A DNA stretch of 64,000 nucleotides, taken from contig JASANG010000696.1 in NCBI GenBank assembly GCA_030248215.1, forward strand, positions 62,001-126,000, in the 5' to 3' direction. This DNA comes from Enoplolaimus lenunculus. Lineage: Eukaryota; Nematoda; Enoplea; Enoplida; Thoracostomopsidae. The notes beneath the pieces are model-generated. The model did not search any database and was not told where the DNA came from. It worked only from the letters and a program-made list of their open reading frames with translations. Within the stretch, counting starts at the first letter, position 1, and every line of letters begins with the position of its first letter. Below, in pieces: positions 38,701 through 58,959 of the stretch. The translations under genes were made by a program, and so were the position numbers.

Positions 38701-41700
38701 CACTCTCAATAGATCAGTCAGCCCTACCAGATGAGTCATCCAAACTTTATATGTCACCGCAACCATATAAGTCATCCCAACTTAATGAGTCACTCCAATT
38801 TGATGAGTCGTCCAAGCTCAATGAGTCACCCTCGATTCAAGAGTCAACCCAGCTTCATGGGTCAACAGTGGAAAATGAAGATTGCAATTGCGCAAATTTG
38901 CTTAGCGATTTTTCGGCTGGTAATACAGTATTTTTGGAACCTGCCATGCGAACGTATATTTCTGATGAGGATACTAACGACATCCTCAAACAAACGGCAG
39001 ACACCAATTTCACAGCATCTGTGGAATCAGTTCAAAATTTGGGTTTGACCAAATTTGAAAGTTTGGAAACAGCGGAGTCACCGAAATCATGTCGTATAAA
39101 GCCTCAGAATATCAACATATGTTCAAATCAACACCGATATACTGTATCTGAGCAGCACACAGGGGATGCATCTGATAGCAACTTTAACCATTTGGCTGCA
39201 CCTAACAGGGATCACCAATGCCCAGTGACAATTTCAAAAATGCTTTCAAGGCTTGGGCCACCCCCTAAACGCCCACCACCGCCCCCTCCTACAGTTCCTG
39301 CTGGACCCCTAATGATGAATGAGTTTGAAACCCCATTGCATCGACCGGTCGTCAAACCTGTTCCTTCACCTCGGTCCAGAATTAAAACTCAGCCATCTGT
39401 TGATACGACAGCTGACACATTCATGCAATCAGTAACTGTTGCATCTGCTACCACAACATCTATCGTTTTAATTGCAACACCTTCAAGCATTGTATCAGTG
39501 TCAACAACAACAACAACAAAAACAGCAAAATCGCCAACAATCGCATCAACAACATCGTCAGCAACACAACGGAACAATGGACATGACAACGATAACGTTT
39601 TTGATGACGGCTTTTTCACAGCTCCAACATTGGCGTTGATACAAACGAAAATTGAACCAAAGAAACAAGAAATCAATGATGAAACAAAAACTGAAAAAAT
39701 CAACAACGAATCGAACCAACTCGCAGAAGAAGACATTTCAACTGCAAAATGGATGGAAAACTCAAGTCAAACTGCAAATATTGAAATATCAGATTGCGAG
39801 CAAGCGAAGCAACCGCAGGAAGAATATGATCCGTTTGTTGTCGATGATAAAATACTTGAATTCACACGAAATTTAAATTTAGGGTTAAATCAATTTTTAA
39901 GTTCAACCAGCCGAACAGAAGAAGATGCCTCTAAAATGAGCCATACAGATAGTATTGAAAGTATCAGCGACCTCAAAGAAATAGGTCAACTTGAAAATAT
40001 CGGAAACGATAAGAAGAACAATGTCGGCGACATCAAGCAAATTGATCAAGCGCACAATGCTGAAAATGGCAAAACGAAAAGTGAGATTCAAAAGTTTGAA
40101 AATGTGAAAAAAATTGATCAGGCACAAACGGACCAAAATTCAGAGGAAACCCATAAAGGCGGCAACATCAATCCAGCTCATCAAAAAGAAAGTGCGGAAA
40201 ATATTAGAGCAGTCGGCAATATTGAAAGACATCTTCAAGCAGAAAATGACAAATATGGGAACAAGGGTCAACATGTTAACAGCCTTAAAGAAGTTTGCGA
40301 AACAAAAATTACAGAAAATGTCAACAATGAAAACGATTCTCGTGGTGTCGGCAAGATCAAATGTACAGACGAAACAGAAATTGCAGAAAATGTCAACAAT
40401 GAAATTAAGCTCCAAAACGTCGGTAACATCAAACGAACTGTTCCATCAGAAAATGCCAGCAGTGTAACCAACGCCAATCGGAAACATCGAACAGGAATTG
40501 TGGAAAATTTACTTAAAGAGAAAACCACAAATCTCAACCATCGCGAAAACAACACCGAAATGTCATCTGGAAAATCTAACAGCAGCGACAAAAAAGTCAA
40601 TGATTTCAAATCGAATAAGGCGGATTGCCAGAAGAACGTTTTGACAGTCGATGTGATTGAAGCCAACCTGAGAGCTCTCGATGATGAAGTAAACGCTATT
40701 ATCTCAGGTAAGTCGGTATGTACTGGTACACTGCAAAAAATGGTGAGTCAAATTGACTCTCTTGGAAATAGGCTTTTCCTGACTACACAAACTGAGCCAA
40801 ATTCGACTCCACCAAAGTCAATTACGATTCACTATGTCGCACGTTTGAGTCTGGCTGACTTGAATTTGACTCAGTTTGTGTTGTCAGGAAAAGCTTATTT
40901 TTAAGAGAGTCAATTTGACTCCGCATTTTTTACAGAGTAATTCTACAGGGTGAGGGTTCCCATTCACTACAATTAAGAGAAACATTGGCGAATAAATCAT
41001 ATTGCAATTTCGAATAAACCAGTAATTTAGTGAATTTTATCCTTAAGTTGATTGGCTTTTGTTTTGGTGCACTAAACAATAGTTTAAATCTTGATATCTA
41101 TCAAAACAGCCATAAACACTTCAAATTAGCCCAAACAATACTGAGACGGACACAGTTAAAGCCAAGCACGCTGTTAAAATCCTGAGAAAAATATCAATTG
41201 CTGACCATTTTTGTTGGTTATCAGTATTTTGTGTGCGACTGGCGTTTTAACCGTTTCATTCATAGAGTATACTATGAGCAACTAAATACAAGTAATACAC
41301 AAGCAATACTGACACTATGAGCAATGTTTAACATTTCCAACATATATACACAGTGCAAAATTTCCACAAGACTTTAGAGCTCCCTCGAGCTTGAGCGTCA
41401 AGCTCCTATAACAAAGTGGTCGTGGTAAACGCCTCCTACCAGTGAGACTGGACATCGAATCTTAGCTTGAATTTACATCTCATATAAAATTGAAAACATT
41501 CATGTGAAAAAGGGTCAGCTTTGTGAACGATTGATTCCAATAATAAAACAAACATTTAGTTTAATGTTTTCGTTTGCAATAGAGTTTGATACGCTCTGGG
41601 TCCAAGAAAAGAATAAATATTGTTCAAATAACCGTAGTCTATGCGTTATGGACCCTTCTAAACTGATATTTACATCATAAACGAACCGCTGTGAAATAAA

Positions 41701-42904
41701 GGTTGATATATAAATTTGACTGTGTATTTACTCTTTGCTGTTTGTTGAAATTGAAAATTCAAAGTATGACATTGAATTGTTACCAGGTTGTTCAATGGAT
41801 GACGCAATAATCCCAACGAAAGACTGTTTCAAACAGTTGCCAAAATACCAACCAACTCAAACATCAAATCATTCGTTGGTTTCCAACCCGGCTATCGACA
41901 ACCCTGAAACGAGTCAACTCAAACCGGATACGCAATGCGTTGTACGTCCGCTTTCACCGCCGCCGATGATAGACAGTCCTCCAAAGGAAACTGCACCTGG
42001 ATTCGTAACGAAATGGGCACCGCTGACAATTCCTGCAACATTCACGGCAACCGAATCAGAATCAACTGATACTTTATCGAAAGACGATCCTTATGTTCTT
42101 TTGGACGATTTGCGTCGTAAACACAGGTTTGAAGCAGATCATGCGGGAATCAGCGAATTTAGCAAATATGAAACGGATTTTAATAGTCAAAATATCGTTG
42201 ATTCCTGGTCCACAGATCCATTTGAAGGCGATCATTGGAAACAGCAAACTGTTCAACGCAATAGTAAACCATTGTCTTCATGTCACAGTTTCACTTCCAG
42301 CCCTGCACAATCGATGCCGCTTACCAGCAGTTGTGAAAAGGAAACGAAATTCATAAAACGTCTGGTATCACAGAATTCTTCGTCAGTTGGAGAACTGAAC
42401 CAATCATGTTTGAGCAAAGCTAATCAGCCATTCACAACATTCCAACAGCAACAGCCAACGCTTATTCGACCGCAGAATGTATCAGTTGCAGAAGAAATTA
42501 ACCAATCATGTTTCGACAAAACAGCACAAACAACCGTAAGCACTGAACCATCTGTGATCCAATCCGGAACATCGCTGAAGCTGTCACCGAAATCCGCGTT
42601 TGATCCGTTTAGTCGAAATTTACCTGTTGATAATGAGCGATGTTGTGACCTGACGCAAAAATCAAACATTTCCGTTGAGACTCAACCACGATCGGAATCA
42701 GTTTCAGCAGACGTCGTGCGACCCGTGAGTTCCGTGGTCTCTTTACCAACACGAAATGAAGAAACTTCTCTGCGTTCCAAAGTGTCAACAAAATTAAGTG
42801 AAATCGTTACGCTTAAAAGAACGCGGCCTCAGCCAATGAACTACAACCAAATGAAGAAACCAGCAAGTTTACAAATACAGCCGCCACCGACGAGAAAAAA
42901 ATGA
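34529..42904 (+). CDS. ACK/TNK2-like CRIB protein with long disordered C-terminus (kinase domain not seen)
   Basis: Exons 34529-34655, 35707-35798, 36185-36778, 37432-40707 and 41787-42904 have AG/GT borders and phases that match at every junction (2, 1, 1, 1), ending at a TGA. The first two exons together encode SISRDNISNPVDGSFIHTGH, then a GGETWGD turn and HIDPIYLQNPITPEDL. That is the layout of the Cdc42-binding CRIB segment of ACK kinases (SFxHTGHG, WG, then YLxNPxxPxD). It is unlike PAK or WASP CRIBs, which have a different core. The following ~1,650 residues are low complexity: acidic, Asn/Lys/Glu-rich, with a proline stretch PPPKRPPPPPPTVP near 39260 that could bind SH3 or EVH1 domains. 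No kinase, SH3 or UBA domain was recognised. An ATG at 34534 could be the start, or the exon could be internal to a larger gene. The ACK assignment rests on the CRIB only. Confidence 0.65.
34739..35034 (+). other. Unexplained open stretch in the first intron of the ACK-like gene
   Basis: An open frame of about 100 residues with mixed composition (GLWTGAEPFWKNF, GPGHWFKLFHAKSGQPP) is more GC-rich than its surroundings and is also open on the other strand. No splice sites tie it to the CRIB gene. It may be a fragment of a mobile element or of a retained host gene. No family was recognised. Confidence 0.25.
35091..35284. mobile_element. Inverted-repeat element, family G, partial
   Basis: The left end CCGTATTCTCAAATGTGTGT and the inside (CATTTGATGCATTCGATATACTCC, shared in type with 17744) are clear; the right end is not. 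It lies in the first intron of the CRIB gene. A separate left-end piece sits at 35836-35865. Confidence 0.45.
36779..37431. other. Third intron of the CRIB gene
   Basis: AT-rich. It has two similar blocks, GGTTTGTAAGCAATTTCCTC (36938) and GGTTTGTAGACAATTTATTT (37092), each followed by AGATTCCTCGCACCC, an imperfect direct repeat of about 50 bp. No gene. Confidence 0.5.
37432..40707 (+). CDS. Giant exon of the ACK-like gene, repetitive and disordered
   Basis: This 3,276-nt exon encodes 1,091 full codons. The acceptor at 37430-37431 is chosen because it keeps phase with exon 3 (AAA-G + AA). The donor GTAAGT after 40707 keeps phase with the exon at 41787. Internal repeats are visible. Near 37840-37990 there are GKDQ/SKDQ/GKNQ steps. 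Near 38660-38870 there are DESSKL/NESLQF/NESPSI-type units of about nine residues. Near 40300-40440 there are two ENVNNE blocks. A proline-rich stretch lies near 39250-39320. The frame stays open beyond the donor to 40904 because it reads into a transposon that starts at 40729; that part is intron. Confidence 0.7.
40729..40937. mobile_element. TA-flanked MITE (Tc1/mariner-like), family F
   Basis: 209 bp with ends CACTGCAAAAAATG and its inverted form, each bordered by TA (40727-40728 and 40938-40939). The terminal arms contain GAGTCAAATTGACTC and GGCTTTTCCTGAC on both sides. It begins 21 bp after the donor of the giant CRIB-gene exon, so the reading frame runs on into it. A TA target fits the Tc1/mariner superfamily. 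Confidence 0.75.
41262..41520 (+). repeat. tRNA-derived repeat (SINE-like)
   Basis: It shares with the copy at 49925 the blocks CACAAGAC, CTCGAGCTTGAGCGTCAAGC, GTGGTAAACGCCTCC and AACATTCATGTGA. The 5' part (AGAGTATACTATGAG) is shared with the inverted copies at 14690 and 56640. It lies in the last intron of the CRIB gene. The B-box is worn. Confidence 0.5.
41787..42904 (+). CDS. Terminal exon of the ACK-like gene
   Basis: It starts with acceptor CCAG at 41783-41786 and reads GCSMDDAIIPTKDCF, ending QPPPTRKK and TGA (371 codons plus stop). Ser, Thr, Gln and Pro are common. Local blocks such as DPYVLLDDLRRKHRF and SAFDPFSRNL look more conserved than their surroundings and could be short peptide motifs. 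No UBA domain, which ends vertebrate ACK1, can be seen. An ATTAAA at about 42985 could serve polyadenylation. Confidence 0.7.
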
Positions 42905-43221
42905 CCAAAGTTGATTTTTAAGAATTTTAATGCGGTTTAAATTGATATTCTCTCATGTAACATATATATTGTAGTATACTACAAAAAATTAAATGTAAAT
43001 GAATTTCGCTCTGGAATTGTATAAAACTTGGTAGCAGGGGCAGATTGTAGGATTGGCAAAATGGCAGATGTATCCGTTTGGATATGACGGATTATGAAAC
43101 AATCCAGCCTGTACTGAACTTTGAAATGCATCAAAACTTTAGTTAGTTCTGTTGTTTGGCTCACCTGTCATTGAAACGTCTTTTAAATGCTAATCTAAGT
43201 TTAGTGGATGATAGTAATTGC

Positions 43222-43364
43222 GGTCCATGTACAGAACTGGGCCGAATCGTTTTCTGAAGGGGCTAACAGTTTAAGCTTCAGAGTGTTTTTTGCTTAGGCT
43301 TAGGCTTAGGTTTAGACTTGCAAATATGCTTATACTACTGTTCCGCCTGTTCAATACATGGACC
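43222..43364. mobile_element. hAT-like MITE, family B (TTAGGC core)
   Basis: 143 bp from GGTCCATGTACAG to AATACATGGACC, with the exact 8-bp duplication GTAATTGC (43214-43221 and 43365-43372). The core has GCTTAGGCTTAGGCTTAGG. It lies about 300 bp past the stop of the CRIB gene. Confidence 0.85.
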
Positions 43365-43372
43365 GTAATTGC

Positions 43373-44957
43373 AATGCTTTATTGCAGTAGGATTTTCACT
43401 CCTTAGTCACTATCTGTATCGGACGGTTCAGAGTCAGGTACAAACGAATGAACCAAAACTGGAAGTGGGTCGGCTTCAGACCACACCAATCTGCCACGCC
43501 CCACGACAGATTTTTGCAGCCACCGAATGGAATCCCACGAAAACCTTGAATTTTTACGTTGATTTCAATATTTTGGCCAATGGCGTTGGTGTATGTCACA
43601 CGAGAATCAACAAAGATTAGATCAAATCAGGGACTTTAACGGAGTTTCAAACGGTTTGTTATCTTTTACAGATTTAAAAAATATCAACAAAAACGTTTAC
43701 TCAAAAGCTGGGTCTAAAAATTTTACAAATTTTCATTATTTTCATCGTTGAATACTTGGTTAGAAAATATATTAAACAAAGTCTGTAACAATACATTTAG
43801 TCTTTGGCGGATGTAAGAAGGGATACAATGAACAGATGAACCCCCGAAATTTAGCGATAGACGGGACATTAACATATTTTTGCAGGTTTTGAGAAAACCT
43901 TTTGGATGTTGGGGCATAAGATATTATTTTGCTCACTACGTTGGCTCCCAACTCAACCTTTGAATAAGGTTTTGCCGTCATGAAATGAAATGGGCGCTAC
44001 TCCCGCGTTATGACCACAACTACGACCCCTAAATTTAACGAGATGATAAAATAGCCAATTTTACAGTCTTTTTTATGAAATTAACCAACTGTTTCTTGAA
44101 CAAAATAATATTTTAGTATTCGCTACGCCTGCGTTCACAATTCACCGCTTGAAGTTAAACTTTCTCCAAATTTGGCTACAGCCCTAACCAACTTGCTTAA
44201 AAGTTGTGTTATCTTAAAATCTTTGTTGTTCAACATTGAATCATTTTCATACTGCGCGTTATCACCAAATTTAACGACGTTCGCTATTATTTTTTAGCAA
44301 AATATTTGGTTTTAAGGGCGCATATAAGCAGAGAGTGGAGTGGATATTTCACGCCAACGCAAAACTTTTAAGTGAAACCAGAAAATAGGTTCCTTTGATA
44401 ATTTTAGATTTTCCAGCTAAATTTTACTCAAACAATTTCTCGTTACGAAAAAATCATTTCAGATGATGTTAATATGTGTTTAAGAAATAAAATCTTCTCT
44501 ACGCTACTGACACAGCTGAAGTTTAGCATTTAATCGCTAAAATACGTTCACTTTTGGGTACATTTTGGGTTAATCTATAAAGTAACAAATGTTTTTCAAA
44601 CAAAAGCGCAAATTGAATGTTTATCAAAAATGCCAAAACAATGTGGGACGGTGGGATTTTGGGACACAGTCAAGTATACATGGGTCGATGGAGCAGTTGA
44701 TAATACGAATTGCAGAGGTTTAAGTGGGTAAAAGATTTTTACCCGCGCTGCGCTTTACCCGCGGAATTTATATTTCTTTACTCGCGGGTATAGCGGCGCA
44801 AAATTTCTTTACCGTTACCCGCCTTTACCCGTCGCTATTTTTTCTTCTGCTTTCAATGCGATTGCGAAATATTACACTACACTGATGTTACTCGCTCGAT
44901 TTACCTTTTAAAAACTCTTTACTAATAAATTTCAAAACAAATCATTAAGTAAAAAAT
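43373..44957. other. Intergenic stretch between the CRIB gene and the protease
   Basis: Nothing coding was recognised. Short frames at 43369-43620 and 43723-43981 lack splice context and known motifs. CCCGC/TACCCGC repeats at about 44740-44830 look like part of another small element. Confidence 0.45.
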
Positions 44958-44965
44958 GTAACAAC

Positions 44966-45284
44966 CAGGGTGCAACCAGAGGTGAAAAATACCGGAGCTG
45001 GAGGTCAACGAAACTTGCCTGATTAATTGGTTAATTTTAGCCAATATCTGCAATATGTTGTTAAGTTATTTGGTTTTACGTTAATTTTCTGAAAAATTTC
45101 GGAAATTCTTTTGTGAAAGTTGTGGCAAAAGTAAAGCAAAATACAGTAAACAGATAAATTTTGCTGAATTCTGCAAAATTTTTACTGACGAAATTGCCGG
45201 AACCTCCGGCAAAAATTCTACCTGAGTCGGAGCCGAAGCCGGAGCCGGAGCCGGAGCCGGAAACAGGCCCCCGGCTGTACCTTG
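44966..45284. mobile_element. hAT-like MITE, family A variant
   Basis: It starts CAGGGTGCAACC and ends CTGTACCTTG, flanked by the exact 8-bp duplication GTAACAAC (44958-44965 and 45285-45292). The arms use GGAGCC/CCGGAG hexamers rather than GGTTCC, and the middle (TTAGCCAATATNTGCAATATG-type text) is shared with the copy at 61690, so these two form a subfamily. Confidence 0.8.
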
Positions 45285-45986
45285 GTAACAACGGATAATA
45301 CTGCACATCACACCTATCATCATTAAAACTATGTTGTTTGCCGATGAGTGATGGTTGAATCACAGCATTCTTGTCTGTACAAAATTATTGCAGTTAAGAG
45401 CGCATAAATAACCGGAACGCGAAGAATGACAGCAAAGATATATTGTTGCTGCCATTCAAAAAGCCGCAAAATTTTTAGATTTAATTAAATGCTTCAGGAG
45501 ATAATTCTTATTATTCACTCATACAGTAAAACAGTTTAAAAATTTAAGTTTTCTACATTATCTGGTTTCAAGTTTCAAATCTCGTCAAACTTTTCTTACC
45601 CGTTCGCGTTTACCCGTGAGTAACCTGCAGATCCGACGAATTGAATTTGTTCGGTGGAAACACTTTTACTATTAAATAATTGTTTATTCCCGATGTTTTG
45701 CTTAATTTTCTAAGCAGGTCACCGCTCATCACGGCAACTAAAATTACTTTCATTGTATCTGCGCTGTGTCATACACTGGTTTCACAGTGCGTTTGTAGAT
45801 TTGTAGGCTGTGAGTTCGAACCAGTCTTGCGCTCAGTTTTCCATCTGCTGCTTAGCGCGAACATCTGGAACTCGCGACCGCTTTCAATCTGCCAACAGTT
45901 AACTGTTTAGCAAACTTGCGAAATTGTACTCAATATACATTTGGTTTTGCAGATACGGTTAACACAAATAAATTGTTTGTATAACA

Positions 45987-55736
<9,750 letters not shown>

Positions 55737-57739
55737 TATTTATACTAAATACGAGCCCGTGGCTGTAGAACAGAAGATGTGTTCTGCTCGCCGTAGAAAA
55801 CTTTTCGCCATGTGTAGAAACGCTTTAACCTTGGTTATAAGTAAATCTGAAAGCTTTGCATGCCTCTATTTAAGATTTTTAGCTTCCAACCATGTTCATC
55901 TGGCTACGACCGTGCATATATACCTGTCGGTAAATCCAAATATCTGTTTCGCTCTTTCTAATTTTAAGCAGCAATCACCGTCTTCCGATATTTCAGTCAC
56001 AGGAATTTGGGGTATTTTATGGTTATTATGGTTATATTTGAATTATTTATATTATTTCTAAACGGTAATTTTTCAATATTCGCTTTTCAGGTGTTTGATT
56101 AAGAAACGAATTTAAACAAAACTAATATTTGACCGTCAAAAACTACATAATTTTATGTTTCTTTTTGGCTAAATTTAAATAAATCGGACAAATTGTATAT
56201 ATTTGATTTGTGTTGTCAAAGACTTAAACTATAAAAATGTAAGCAAAATTTCTACTTAATATTCGTTTTCAGTGCAATGATGCCGGTATTTTCGGTAGAC
56301 ACCTGCATTTGTATAAACGCTAAATGGTAGTCGTTTGAAAATACGAACTAATGATGTATTAAATATATTTCATTACTTTTTTATTTTAGAATAAATTTAT
56401 TTTCATATTCAACTGCGTTGTTGTTCAGTGTTTCATTTGCCGTTTGCAAGCCTGATTACTCAATGTTGGCGTAGTGTCTAATGACCAATAATTTGCTTGA
56501 TTTTTAAACAAAGGCTTTAGCAGTTTTTTAAAATCTGTGAATAGCAGTGGATAATGATAATTTAAATTTAATCAATTGTTTCTACTTGTTTTAACCATTT
56601 CTCACATAATATTTTCAATTTGAAATGAGACGTAATTTCAAGGTAAGAATCGAACCCCAGTCTCACGGGTGGGAGGCGTTTACGATGACCACTGAGCTAT
56701 ACGAGCTTGACGCTCGAGCCCGAGGGGGCTCTCTCGTCTTGTGGAGATTTCGCACTGCGTATATCTGTTAGAATTGTTAAGCACTGTTCACAGTGTCTGT
56801 ATTTCTCGAATATTATTGTATTTAGTTTCTCATGGTATACTCTATGAGGGAGAGGGTTAAGTATATCACTATATAGAATTTATCACCGGCGTGTGATTTT
56901 TTGAAGACATACTGCCACCTGGTGATAGGTGCGATAAGTAGCCGTAAGATTGAACGAAAATCAGCGTAAAGCTGGTTGGCTTGCGGACACGTCTATGCAC
57001 GCTATTCTTGAAAACGGCTTACCAATACCTAAGCCTAAGTCTAAGCCTAAGCCTAAACCTAAGCCTAACCTAGATTTAAGTCTTGACCTTAAATGTGACA
57101 AAATAACAAAAGCCACATTGTTTTACTGCAGAAGCAGGTTTAAATGAAACGCAAAATTGATTTGTTCATTATTAACAGCGTCCACTTTGCACAGACTAAA
57201 ACGGATTTCAACCAAATTTTGTTGAGTAAAACACTAAACAGTTGCAAGTCGCTGTCGATTTTGATAATTTGTTGCTCCTGTTGTTCTCATAAAAACGATC
57301 AAACAACGCATTTGTTTACATTCATAAAATTTTAATATTTTTTCATTTTTTTCAACTGAATATTAAACACCACTTGACAACAATGAATTAACTCAAAGCA
57401 TTGTCCAACGTCAAGTGGGTAATATTAAGTTTGGCTTTCCTGTCAGAAGCGCGTTAAGCTTGATATCATTTAAATGCTTAATACAAAATCTTTGTTTTCA
57501 AAAGTCACAATCTGTGGCACTCTGTATATTATGGTATTCAATTTATATACTGAACTTGTATAATCTGTTTGAACCGACCCGACAAAATTGTCAATTACTT
57601 AGCAGTTTTTAGTCGATTTGCATTTAAGCCAATAAACTACAGAATCAGGTAAAGTGGAATCCTGTAAAAATGTTTTCTGTTCGCAAAATTTCATTCGTCG
57701 ATATGAAAATTGCATGATCGACCTTTAACTGAAAATAGG
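55737..57739. other. Stretch downstream of the protease
   Basis: Protease 3' region with AATAAA at 56178. The inverted tRNA-derived repeat is at 56641-56870 and a (TAAGCC)-rich tract at 57025-57070. No supported gene. Confidence 0.5.
56641..56870 (-). repeat. tRNA-derived repeat (SINE-like), inverted
   Basis: Read on the minus strand: TATAGCTCAGTGGTCATCG (A-box), GGGGTTCGATTCT (B-box), preceded by GCCCCCTCGGGCTCGAGCGT and further upstream by AGAGTATACCATGAG. It is the best-kept tRNA module of the family here, but it again lacks an acceptor stem. Confidence 0.6.
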
Positions 57740-58364
57740 ACGGACACACGGTTGCAGACACCAATGTCACTCATTTAAACTTGCGAGATTAGCAATTGAA
57801 CAAATTCGCGGACCACAATTACAAATATGCCCACTGGATCGTTGTTTGTGGATGCACAGTTTGTTTTTATTATTAGAACCTGGATGTTGAACTGTGTCTA
57901 GCGCCGGTAACAAGTCTGAATTGGTTTTTAAAAGCAAACTGTGGCCGCTTCGAATGTCATGTTTCGCATGTTGCGGCATATTACATGCAAGAAATGTGTC
58001 AAATTTCGAATATCACAATTTTTGTGGTTTAATATCTACAAGGCCAATCATCAACTGGATATTAAGTGCTACGACTGCTGAACATTTTGAAAATGAATTT
58101 CAATCTTCCATCCTAATAAACGGGCACATTGAACGCCGTCAAAAACTTATCAGTTTGTGATTTGTGGATCGGCCCAAATTTCAACCGGTCCATCCAATCA
58201 AAACTTGTTACCCCAGACAGCCAGTTCACCTCTGTAAGGTACAATATTGTCAAATAAGAGTCAGTTTTGATCAAGTAAACAGTACCAACATGTATTCATA
58301 TTTAAGGTGGTTGATTGACCTGAACCAACGGTCAAATGCACAGTTGCCAATGGTTTTAATTTAG
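57740..58364 (+). pseudogene. Eroded coding-like stretch of unknown origin
   Basis: One plus-strand frame stays open for most of about 620 bp with mixed, protein-like composition (GPQLQICPLDRCLWM, FVDRPKFQPVHP, MYSYLRWLIDLNQRSN), interrupted about twice. No splice sites explain the breaks. It could be a decayed mobile-element gene or a host pseudogene; no family was recognised. Confidence 0.3.
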
Positions 58365-58643
58365 GTAAACTCAAAAATGCGAAAAAAAACACTGTTGATG
58401 ATGATACAAGCGAAACGCTCAATCATAGGCCGTATATACCAATGCCAGGACAGTCCACTTACTATTGTTAAATATTGTTGTGTTATACACATTTGAGAAT
58501 ACGGCAGCGTACGTTAAGCCAGTTGCTTTTTTGCAATCTTCAATATTTTCATACTGTATACTAAATTTAATGTTTACAGATAAGCTACTGTTTATTATGG
58601 TTTATCAAATCTATTAACAACGGTGCGAGCGTTTAGTTTTTAC

Positions 58644-58959
58644 AGCAGTGCATCATACAAGAGTGTGCAACTTTTTGGGGTTCTGTGCGGTACAACATGT
58701 ACCATCGGGTGATGCGTTTTGCGCCAACCCCCTTTTGTTTAGAGGAGGTCGCTATAACATGAATACCCTTAAATCCTTAAATTAAGCTATAAGGAAGCAT
58801 ATATGATGCCGCATACAGAAAGTGCCATGGTTCATACCGGTTGTACCCTCCTCTAAAGGGAAGGTAGGGCAAAAACGCAACGCGTGCCGGGTACATTCTT
58901 TCCTACATAGAATGAGCACAGTGGAACACTCTTGTTAAATAGCGATTATCCACTCTTGG
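58644..58959. mobile_element. Inverted-repeat element, family E
   Basis: It begins GCATCATACAAGAGTGTGCA and ends CACTCTTGT then CCACTCTTGG. The middle has GATGCCGCATACAGAAAGTG, matching the copies at 24842 and 51850. About 316 bp. Confidence 0.65.

Noticed and set aside
39389-39736. Val/Asp-rich minus-strand ORF
   Set aside because: Antisense shadow of the giant CRIB-gene exon, including its CAA repeat. The minus frames at 40140-40666 are the same.
45076-45363. ORFs rich in Gly-Ser or Pro-Ala repeats on the minus strand
   Set aside because: They read the GGAGCC hexamers of a family A element. Similar Pro-Glu frames at 342-557 and 52862-53080 have the same cause.
56641-56722. tRNA gene
   Set aside because: A- and B-boxes are present but the acceptor stem does not pair, and the same module recurs within a longer repeat.
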